A stretch of DNA of 64,000 nt from assembly GCF_004118325.1 (NCBI RefSeq), contig NZ_RDFA01000002.1:377001-441000 (forward strand). Reading direction: 5' to 3'. The first letter of the stretch is position 1. Each line of letters starts with the position of its first letter. The translations under genes and the position numbers were made by a program. Under the pieces are notes generated by a model, which saw only the letters and a list, made by a program, of their open reading frames with translations, had not been told where the DNA came from and did not search any database. This document shows, piece after piece, positions 1-6,162 of the stretch. This DNA is from Halorientalis pallida (GTDB lineage: Archaea; Halobacteriota; Halobacteria; Halobacteriales; Haloarculaceae).

Positions 1-207
1 GACGGCGAACAGGCCACCCTCACCGGCGACGAGGGGGCCGACGGCGTCGAGACGGTCTCCGGCATCGGCCCGACCTACGCCGAGCGCCTCCAGGGCGCTG
101 GCATCGAGACGGTCGCCGACCTTGCCGAAGCCGACGCCGACACCGTGGCCGAGGCCGCCGAGGTCTCGGCGTCCCGCGCCCAGGACTGGATCGACCAGGT
201 CGCCTGA
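1..207 (+). CDS. C-terminal end of a helix-hairpin-helix protein (5' truncated by window)
   Basis: An open frame runs from the first base to TGA at 205-207. The 68 visible residues contain a helix-hairpin-helix core ([16 protein letters not shown]) followed by an [10 protein letters not shown] helix and a second helix ending in DWIDQVA. This fold is a non-specific DNA- or RNA-backbone binding module common at the termini of haloarchaeal proteins, including ribosomal protein L32e relatives and DUF4332-type proteins. The main body lies outside the window, so the full function cannot be assigned. Confidence 0.75.
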   Translation, partial: DGEQATLTGDEGADGVETVSGIGPTYAERLQGAGIETVADLAEADADTVAEAAEVSASRAQDWIDQVA

Positions 208-247
208 TACCCACGACGGCAACTGACGCGACTGCGCGCGAACATCC

Positions 248-252
248 TTTTT
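248..252 (+). terminator. Oligo-T tract after the HhH gene
   Basis: A run of five T lies 41 bases after the HhH stop codon and just before the PhaB-like gene. Archaeal RNA polymerase terminates on T-tracts, so this is a plausible terminator. No stem-loop is needed or seen. Confidence 0.3.
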
Positions 253-276
253 GGTCCCGGGGACCGAACGTGGCGT

Positions 277-1017
277 ATGCTCGACGGACAGACCTGCTTG
301 GTCACTGGGAGTTCACGCGGTATCGGCCGCGGCATCGCGGAGGAACTGGGTCGTCACGGTGCCGACGTCGTCGTCAACTACCGCTCCTCGGAAGCGGCGG
401 CCAGCGAGGCCGTCGACACCATCGAGAGCGAGGGCGGGACGGCCATCGCCGTACAGGGCGACGTGGCCGACTACGACGACGTGGCGTCGATGTGTGACCG
501 CATCCACGACGCGTTCGGACCGGTGGACGTGCTGGTCAACAACGCCGGCATCACCATCGACAAGAAGTTCGAGAACATGACCAAAGAAGACTGGGAGACG
601 GTCGTGGACGTGAACCTCGGTGGCGTGTTCAACTGCACGCACTGTCTGTTCGAGGACATCAAGGCCTCGGAGACGGGCCGACTCGTCAACATCTCGTCGG
701 TCGTCGGCCAGCAGGGCAACTACGGTCAGGCCAACTACGCGACCACCAAGTCCGGCCTCTTTGGCTTCACCCGGACGCTGGCGCTGGAACTGGCCTCGAC
801 GGGTTCGACGGCCAACTGCGTCGCCCCCGGGTTCGTCGAGACGGACATGCTCGAAGACGTACCGGAGCGGGTCCAGCAGAAGATCCTCGACCGGATTCCC
901 CTGAACCGGTTCGCGACGGTCGACGACATCGCGGGGATCGTTCGCTTCCTCGCTAGTCCGGAGTCCAGTTACATGACCGGCCAGGTCCTGGCCGTCAACG
1001 GCGGCATGGAGTGGTGA
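277..1017 (+). CDS. phaB: SDR-family 3-oxoacyl reductase, PhaB/FabG type
   Basis: A 246-residue short-chain dehydrogenase. The N-terminus has the glycine-rich nucleotide motif TGSSRGIG, then NNAG, a catalytic Ser in NISSVVG and the YxxxK motif (YATTKSG); the C-terminus is the usual VNGGMEW. The set fits NADPH-dependent acetoacetyl-CoA or 3-oxoacyl-ACP reductases. Haloarchaea lack a normal fatty-acid synthase and use such enzymes to make (R)-3-hydroxybutyryl-CoA for polyhydroxyalkanoate, so a PhaB role is the best inference. No phaC or phaE is in view. The next gene starts one base after the stop, suggesting co-transcription. A generic SDR role cannot be excluded. Confidence 0.8.
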   Translation: MLDGQTCLVTGSSRGIGRGIAEELGRHGADVVVNYRSSEAAASEAVDTIESEGGTAIAVQGDVADYDDVASMCDRIHDAFGPVDVLVNNAGITIDKKFENMTKEDWETVVDVNLGGVFNCTHCLFEDIKASETGRLVNISSVVGQQGNYGQANYATTKSGLFGFTRTLALELASTGSTANCVAPGFVETDMLEDVPERVQQKILDRIPLNRFATVDDIAGIVRFLASPESSYMTGQVLAVNGGMEW

Positions 1018-1018
1018 G

Positions 1019-1468
1019 GTGCGCGTCAGCGTCATCGGCGGCGGCGTGATCGACCGCGAGACGGCCGACGTGGCACGACGGGTCGGCCGCGAACTCGCAG
1101 AGCGGGGCCACACCGTCGTCTGTGGCGGCCTCGGCGGGGTGATGGGAGCCGTCTGCGAGGGGGCCGACGAGGCTGGCGGCGACACTATCGGCATCGTCCC
1201 CGGTCCGGATCGGGCGGCGGCCAACGAGTACGTCGACACCGCCATCGCGACGGGCATGGGCAACGCCCGGAACGTCCTCGTCGTCCTGAACGGCGAGGCG
1301 GCCATCGCCATCGACGGGTCGACGGGGACGCTCTCGGAGATCGGGCACGCGCTGGATTTCGGGAGACCCGTGGCGGGTATCGACACCCACGAGATCGAGG
1401 GGGTGGAGGCGGTCGCGTCGGCGACCGCGGCGGTCGATCACGTCGAGTCGGCGGTCGAGAGCCAGTAG
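1019..1468 (+). CDS. TIGR00725-family Rossmann protein (LOG/DprA-like)
   Basis: This 149-residue protein starts at GTG one base after the reductase stop. It carries the motifs of the TIGR00725/LOG-like Rossmann fold: VSVIGGG at the N-terminus, CGGLGGVMGAVCEGA around residues 38-52, GIVPG, and a GSTGTLSEIGHALDFGRPV segment near residue 100. Family members bind nucleotides or cytokinin-type phosphoribosides, but the function of this subfamily is not established. The last 31 bases overlap the convergent gene on the other strand. Confidence 0.75.
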   Translation: MRVSVIGGGVIDRETADVARRVGRELAERGHTVVCGGLGGVMGAVCEGADEAGGDTIGIVPGPDRAAANEYVDTAIATGMGNARNVLVVLNGEAAIAIDGSTGTLSEIGHALDFGRPVAGIDTHEIEGVEAVASATAAVDHVESAVESQ

Positions 1469-1674
1469 CAGAGGCCGGCGAAGGCGATGGAGGCGACGCC
1501 CAGCAGTCGCACGCGGGTCGTCGTCGCCTCGCGTGGCTGGAAGTCGACCGCGAGGACTTCGTCGTAGACCGACTGGACGATGCCGGTGAGCGTGTCCGGG
1601 GCGACGAGGTGGGCGATACCCGACAGCAGGTGCAGTGCGGCCGCGGCTCTGAGCAATCGACTGAGGTTCGGCAT
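1438..1674 (-). CDS. Small two-helix membrane protein, unknown function
   Basis: A 78-residue protein with two hydrophobic stretches, roughly residues 7-27 (AAALHLLSGIAHLVAP) and 55-72 (LLGVASIAFAGLCYWL), joined by a polar loop with FQPREATTTRVR. GC3 use is typical of the host. It converges on and overlaps the TIGR00725 gene by 31 bases. Its start faces the end of the ligase-like gene 51 bases upstream on the same strand. The family is not recognised. Confidence 0.6.
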   Translation of the reverse strand: MPNLSRLLRAAAALHLLSGIAHLVAPDTLTGIVQSVYDEVLAVDFQPREATTTRVRLLGVASIAFAGLCYWLSTADST

Positions 1675-1725
1675 CGTCGTGTGTTCGGTCGGCCGCCGGA
1701 TGTGTGTTTGCTTCTCGGACGGCGA

Positions 1726-3246
1726 TCAGTCGTCGAGCCAGTCGGCGAAGGTGCCCTCGACGAGTGTCTGGGTCTGCTTTTCGACGTAACGGGCCTGCAT
1801 GCCCCAGATGGCTTCGGTGAGTGGCACGCCGCGTTCGACCTGGCGTTCGACGAGACCGTGTTTCCAGCGGGCGGGCGTCGTCCGGCGGTCGACCCGTTCC
1901 CGGAGCGGGCGGATGTACCGGCGGGCTTCCTCGGTCGAGAGCCCGCGGAGTTCGAGGCCGTCACGGGCGTACTCGAATATCTCGCCGTAGATCTCGTCGA
2001 TCGCGTCGGTCTCGGAGGCATCGGCGGTGAGCCAGGTGAACTCGGCCTGGAGGCCGTCACAGACGGCGGCGTAGAAGTTGGCCTTGGCGGTCTGCCAGTC
2101 GAGATTTTGAACGGGGTGTTCCCGGCGGGGGAGACTCTCCATGAGGCCGGCGAAGAGTGCCTGAAAGGCGACGGCGTCGCGGATGGTGGGCTGGCCCGAG
2201 AGGGGGCGGAACTCGATGCGGGCGTTGGCCGCGGTGCGGGACCCGCCGTCGAACACCGGCCGGACCCACCGCCAGTAGGAGCCGTGTTTGTGCCGGAAGT
2301 GCCGGAAGCGGTCGTCGAAGCGCTGGCCGTCGGGCACGTCCATCGGGACGATGGTGCGGTCCCCCGCGATGTCGTGGATTGCGTCCTCGACGGTGTCGAA
2401 GTCGGGCGGGAAGCAGACCTTGGGGTCGCCGTCACCGGTCTGGGGGTTCAACACGTCCTCGAAGACGGTGATGCGGTGTTCCATCCAGGCGTCGGCGAGG
2501 ATCTGTCCCGCGGGCACGTCGTCGTACATCTCCGGCGGGAAGAACGGAGAGTTGGCACCGAGCGCCGCGAGCGGGCCGGCCACGCGCAGGGCGTAGGTGA
2601 AGTGTTCGGGCAGATCCGGCGCGTGGGGGACCTGGTAGTGGGGCTGGATCGAGGTGATGAGGCTCTCGGGCATCACCGTGTCCGCTTCGAGGGTGACGTG
2701 TGGCGCGTCGATCCGGAGCCCGGAAGGGTAGTCGGTGTTGGCCATCGTGTGGTACCGCACCGCGTCGGACATGTTGGTCGCGATCCGTATCCCCTCGGCT
2801 TCGATGCTGTCACAGAGATAGCTCGTCGCCGTCTCCCCGTTGGGCGGGACGGTCCACATCCCGTCGCTGACGAGGCGGATGTTCTCGCGCCCGACCGCCT
2901 GCTGGGCGGCGTCGACGTGGGCCTGGAGTTCGGCCTCCTGTTCCTCCAGCCCGTACCGGGAGAGCGGGACGGGCGTGGTCTGGATCTCGGCGTTGTGCAG
3001 GCCGAGTTCCTTCTCGAAGCCGATGCGGTCCAGGAGCTGGCGAGGGACCCGCATCAGGGCGTCGGTCCGGTCGTCGACGGCGTACAGTTCCTGCTCCAGC
3101 CCGATGATGGCCTGGGAGTTGTCGAAGGTGCCGTCGTACACCTCCTCGATCAGTTCCTCGGCCTCCCGCTCGGCGCGGGTCTGGAACGCCTCGGCGTCGA
3201 CCGTGAGTGCCTCCCTGACCTGTGCCGCGAGCTCGGAACCGGACAT
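1726..3246 (-). CDS. Glutamate-cysteine ligase-like (GCS2-type carboxylate-amine ligase fold) protein
   Basis: A 506-residue protein. The first ~45 residues are helical and Glu-rich. It then enters a GCS2-like core: IGLEQELYAVD near residue 48 matches the Mg-ATP-binding GxEQE strand, and ELGLHNAEIQTTP (about residue 80) matches the second acidic strand. Later LGANSPFFPP and IEFRPLSGQP resemble the ATP-grasp-like ligase core. Haloarchaea make gamma-glutamylcysteine as their main thiol through GshA; this protein is longer and more divergent, so a ligase for another amine or amino acid is possible. The catalytic acids of the first strand are present. It stands alone between unrelated genes. Confidence 0.6.
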   Translation of the reverse strand: MSGSELAAQVREALTVDAEAFQTRAEREAEELIEEVYDGTFDNSQAIIGLEQELYAVDDRTDALMRVPRQLLDRIGFEKELGLHNAEIQTTPVPLSRYGLEEQEAELQAHVDAAQQAVGRENIRLVSDGMWTVPPNGETATSYLCDSIEAEGIRIATNMSDAVRYHTMANTDYPSGLRIDAPHVTLEADTVMPESLITSIQPHYQVPHAPDLPEHFTYALRVAGPLAALGANSPFFPPEMYDDVPAGQILADAWMEHRITVFEDVLNPQTGDGDPKVCFPPDFDTVEDAIHDIAGDRTIVPMDVPDGQRFDDRFRHFRHKHGSYWRWVRPVFDGGSRTAANARIEFRPLSGQPTIRDAVAFQALFAGLMESLPRREHPVQNLDWQTAKANFYAAVCDGLQAEFTWLTADASETDAIDEIYGEIFEYARDGLELRGLSTEEARRYIRPLRERVDRRTTPARWKHGLVERQVERGVPLTEAIWGMQARYVEKQTQTLVEGTFADWLDD

Positions 3247-3286
3247 ACGCCCCCCTGTGCCGGCCTCGGTGAAAAGAACGGGGGTC

Positions 3287-3667
3287 TCAGGACAGGTCCG
3301 GCAGGGGCACGACGACGACGGGCACGTCCAGGCTCACCAGCAGGTCGGCGGCGGTGCCGCCCAGCCCGGGAGCGGCGTCGGGGTCGCCGCGGCGTGGGCC
3401 GATCAGGACCTCGTCGACGTCGTGCTCGGCGACCAGCGACTGGATCACGTCGCTGGGGCGGCCGTCCTCGGTGATCGTCTCGACGGTCGGATCCACGAGT
3501 CGCGTGCGGGCGACGTTGGTCGCGTCGCCCGCATCGCGGGGGTCGCTGTCGGGTTCGGTGGCGCTCACGACGAGCACGGTGTCGTCGGCGGTAGCGCGGT
3601 CCCCGAGGTAGTCACAGGCGGCCGCGGTCGTGTGGACCGACGCGGTGGCGACGAGGAAAGTTGTCAT
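3287..3667 (-). CDS. Universal stress protein (UspA) family
   Basis: A 126-residue protein starting at the ATG within MTTFLVATASV. An upstream in-frame ATG would add 79 residues of non-conserved, shadow-like sequence. The fold reads as UspA: a beta strand (TTFLVATA), a DVDEVLIGPRRGDP strand-loop, and a C-terminal glycine-rich GTAADLLVSLDVPVVVVPLP segment like the ATP-binding G-X9-G-S/T motif. Such proteins are cytosolic stress or ATP-responsive regulators and are very abundant in haloarchaea. It is divergent from the exonuclease gene, with 85 bases between the starts. Confidence 0.75.
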   Translation of the reverse strand: MTTFLVATASVHTTAAACDYLGDRATADDTVLVVSATEPDSDPRDAGDATNVARTRLVDPTVETITEDGRPSDVIQSLVAEHDVDEVLIGPRRGDPDAAPGLGGTAADLLVSLDVPVVVVPLPDLS

Positions 3668-3752
3668 ACCCCCAACTGCGTGCGCGACCACTATAAATCG
3701 TCTCGGACCGGCAGGCGACAGCGTTTTGTTCGCCCGGCTCACCCCTGTCGGT

Positions 3753-4502
3753 GTGCGAATCGAGAACAGCTTCATCCCGGTCCGGGGCGTCGGCGAGACG
3801 ACCGAGCGCCGGCTCTGGGAGGCCGGCGTCACCCACTGGGACGAGTTCGACGGCTCCGTCGTCGGGGAGACCACGGCCGACCGGATCCAGTCGTTCATCG
3901 ACACCGCCCGCGACCGACTGGCCGACGACGACGCCCGCTACTTCGGCGAGCAGTTCCCCAGCGGCGAGCAGTGGCGCCTCTACGAGAACTTCCGCTCCGA
4001 CGCGTGCTTTTTCGACATCGAGACGACCGGACTCTCACAGCACCGCGACGAAGTGACGACGGTGAGTTTCCACCAGGACGGCGAGACCACCACCCTGGTC
4101 CGGGGCGACGATCTCACCGCCGACGCCCTGCGAGCCCAGTTTGCCGACGCCGCCATGCTCGTGACGTTCAACGGGAAACGCTTCGACGTGCCCTTCCTCG
4201 AGACCTCATTCGACCTCTCGCTCGATCACCCCCACCTCGATCTGATGTACCCCTGCAGGCAGATCGGCCTCACGGGCGGGCTCAAGGTGATCGAGAACGA
4301 GATCGGCGTCGAACGCGACCGCCCGGACATCTCCGGGGAAGACGCCGTCCGCCTCTGGCGGGAACACCAGCGCGGCCGCGACGGCGCACTCGAACGGCTG
4401 GTGTCGTACAACCGCGAGGACGCCGTCAACCTCCGGACACTCACCGACACCGTCGCCGACCGCCTCCACGACGACGTGTTTGCACCGGCCGTCGAGCAGT
4501 GA
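3753..4502 (+). CDS. YprB-like 3'-5' exonuclease (RNase H-like fold)
   Basis: Starts at a GTG giving VRIENSFIPVRGVG; 249 residues. The N-terminus has a short HhH-like RGVGETTERRLWEAG segment. A DEDD exonuclease core follows: FFDIETTGLS (DxE motif), then VTFNGKRFDVPFL (ExoII-like NxxxFD) and YNREDAVNL (ExoIII-like Y...D). This is the YprB/RNase_H_2 family, expected to degrade single-stranded nucleic acid with two metal ions. Its stop lies in front of an intergenic patch carrying Orc1/Cdc6-box-like motifs, and it converges on the GNAT gene. Confidence 0.75.
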   Translation: MRIENSFIPVRGVGETTERRLWEAGVTHWDEFDGSVVGETTADRIQSFIDTARDRLADDDARYFGEQFPSGEQWRLYENFRSDACFFDIETTGLSQHRDEVTTVSFHQDGETTTLVRGDDLTADALRAQFADAAMLVTFNGKRFDVPFLETSFDLSLDHPHLDLMYPCRQIGLTGGLKVIENEIGVERDRPDISGEDAVRLWREHQRGRDGALERLVSYNREDAVNLRTLTDTVADRLHDDVFAPAVEQ

Positions 4503-4536
4503 GGACTGTCCAGTCGCGTACCTGTCACCGCCACTA

Positions 4537-4620
4537 CAACACCCCTTCGTTTCGACTGCACGAACAGTCGCCGCGAGCGGGACGAAGGGTGGCGACGGTT
4601 CCAGTCGAAAGAGAGGGTTA
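4537..4620. other. ORB-like (origin recognition box-like) motifs in the convergent intergenic region
   Basis: On the minus strand, 4537-4558 reads CAGTCGAAACGAAGGGGTG followed by TTG, close to the haloarchaeal Orc1/Cdc6 binding box with its terminal G-string. A degraded copy on the plus strand (GGTTCCAGTCGAAAGAGAGG, from 4597) points the opposite way, so the two form an inverted pair about 60 bases apart. No orc1/cdc6 gene or long AT-rich unwinding element is nearby. It may be an isolated box rather than an origin. Confidence 0.4.
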
Positions 4621-5337
4621 ACCGTCGGATTCTCCGGTCGACTCGAACAATACGTCCACGTCGCCGGTGTCGTCGAGCCACTCGTCGAGCTGGAACCACT
4701 CGGGGGCTTCGGAGTCGGCGGGCCGCGGGACGGACGGCCCCTCGACCGGTCTCTCGGGTGTATCGTCGTCGGCCGCGTCGCCGGGGTCGCGGTCGGCGTC
4801 GAACGCCTCCGCATCGGCGAGTTCGTGGTCGCCGGCGTCGAACGCCTCCGCGTCGTCGTCGAGGTGTTTACGCATTCGGACGAACACCACGTCCACGTCC
4901 TCGATAGTGGTCACCTCGTCGTCGAGTTGCCAGTAGCCGACCGACTCGTAGAAGGGGACGGCGTTGCGCGCCGCGACGATGTCGATGGTCTCGATGCCCT
5001 GAAACTGCGCGGAGAGTTCGAGTTGCTTGACCAGTGCGGTCGCGACGCCGTGGCCGTGGTGGTCGGGGTGGACGTAGACCGCGTCGATGCGGTCGTCGGG
5101 GACGTTCAGCGCCCCGTACCCGACGATGTCGCCGTCGCGTTCCCCGACGTGGACGATGAAGCGGTCGTCGTCGATAGCCTCCTCGAACGTGTCGAGGTAG
5201 CTGTCCTTCGGTTTCCAGGCGTCGACCTGTTCGGGACTGTACTGCCAGTGTTCGAGGTCCTCGATCGCGGCCCGCTTGATCGCGAGGATCTCCTCGGCGT
5301 CATCCGGCCTGGCTCGACGGAAGCGGACGTCCGACAT
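4618..5337 (-). CDS. GNAT-family N-acetyltransferase with acidic tail
   Basis: A 239-residue protein from the ATG of MSDVRFRRARPDD; the 16 upstream in-frame residues look non-conserved. Residues 1 to about 155 form a GNAT domain with the acetyl-CoA motif A strand VYVHPDHHGHGVATALVKQL and the C-terminal NAVPFYESVGY strand. After VRMRKHL comes a long acidic tail with a small repeat (DAEAFDAGD, DAEAFDADRD) and a final EWFQLDEWLDD segment. The substrate is unknown. The tail looks disordered and could mediate partner binding. The stop codon abuts an ORB-like motif. Confidence 0.75.
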   Translation of the reverse strand: MSDVRFRRARPDDAEEILAIKRAAIEDLEHWQYSPEQVDAWKPKDSYLDTFEEAIDDDRFIVHVGERDGDIVGYGALNVPDDRIDAVYVHPDHHGHGVATALVKQLELSAQFQGIETIDIVAARNAVPFYESVGYWQLDDEVTTIEDVDVVFVRMRKHLDDDAEAFDAGDHELADAEAFDADRDPGDAADDDTPERPVEGPSVPRPADSEAPEWFQLDEWLDDTGDVDVLFESTGESDG

Positions 5338-5435
5338 CGCACAACCTGTCCGGAATAGCGGAGCCGCGAATAAAAGTAGTCGCATCGTACTGGCCCGTGA
5401 AACGAACCGGGCGGCGCGTGGGTCCCCCGAGTTCC

Positions 5436-5759
5436 CTACTGCTCGACGGGTTCGGCCTCGGGTTCGTCGTGGTCGACGGACTCGACTGCCACCGCGGCAC
5501 CCTCGTCGCGGCCCGCTCGGCGTCGGTACATCGCGCGAACGGCCACGGCGGCGGCCACGACGGCCGCGACCCCGATCACGCGTCGCCCGCGGGACGGCGA
5601 CGAGCGCTCCGTCGCGTCGTCCATCATCTCGTCTTCGTCCTCGATCATGCGCTCGGGGTCGGTCACGTGTACCTCCTCGACCGGTTCGTCGCGGACGGGG
5701 GTGCCGATGGTCGCGCCGTCGAAGTGCAGCTCGAATAGGGTAACGTCGTCGAATGCCAT
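5436..5759 (-). CDS. Hypothetical protein with one membrane helix
   Basis: A 107-residue haloarchaeal orphan. Residues 1-55 are acidic and soluble (MAFDDVTLFELHF...). Then comes RRVIGVAAVVAAAVAVRAMYRRR, a single positive-inside-flanked membrane helix near residues 59-81, followed by an acidic C-terminus. Codon use is typical. No family recognised. The start has an AT-rich stretch upstream (around 5783-5800) that could hold a promoter. Confidence 0.6.
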   Translation of the reverse strand: MAFDDVTLFELHFDGATIGTPVRDEPVEEVHVTDPERMIEDEDEMMDDATERSSPSRGRRVIGVAAVVAAAVAVRAMYRRRAGRDEGAAVAVESVDHDEPEAEPVEQ

Positions 5760-5808
5760 ACCAGCAGTAGGTCGGCGGTCGACTTATAATAGTAGTGACA
5801 CGTGATAG

Positions 5809-6162
5809 CTAGCGGACGCCTCGGGCCAGCGCGCCCAGCAGACTCCCGACGAGCGGGATGGCGGTACTGACCGCCAAGACCTGCCCCATCCCGAGGTAGA
5901 GCCCGAGGTTGCCCGTGCCCGAGATCCAGAGGGCGAAGACGAGCCACGAGAGGACGCCGAACCCGAGGCCGGCGAGCAGGCCGCGGCCCAGCGAGGGCTG
6001 GGTGAGCGCGACCAGTGCCCCGCCGAGGACGAACCCGAGCCAGTGGAACGGGACCACCACCAGTCCGACGACGGCGGCTCCCACGGTCGCGAGTCGGCGA
6101 CGGCGCGGGGCCGCCCGGAGTGCGTCGAGGCGGTCACCGGGTGTGGCCGACTGCCCGCTCAT
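5809..6162 (-). CDS. Small integral membrane protein coupled to the acylase gene
   Basis: A 117-residue protein with an Arg-rich N-terminus (RAAPRRRRLATVG) and three or four hydrophobic segments (VGLVVVPFHWLGFVLGGALVAL, GLGFGVLSWLVFALWI, VLAVSTAIPLVGSLLGAL). Its ATG overlaps the TGA of the upstream penicillin-acylase gene by four bases, so translation is probably coupled. The partner gene is exported, so this could be an accessory membrane protein, but no family is recognised. Confidence 0.6.
   Translation of the reverse strand: MSGQSATPGDRLDALRAAPRRRRLATVGAAVVGLVVVPFHWLGFVLGGALVALTQPSLGRGLLAGLGFGVLSWLVFALWISGTGNLGLYLGMGQVLAVSTAIPLVGSLLGALARGVR

Noticed and set aside
1609-3474. Long plus-strand open frame antisense to the GCS2-like gene
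   Set aside because: It mirrors the codon structure of the minus-strand gene, has no motif and is a usual shadow in high-GC DNA.
2840-4621. Long plus-strand frame of 593 codons
   Set aside because: Composition is Arg/Ser/Pro-rich and it crosses several real genes in another frame; no conserved motif.
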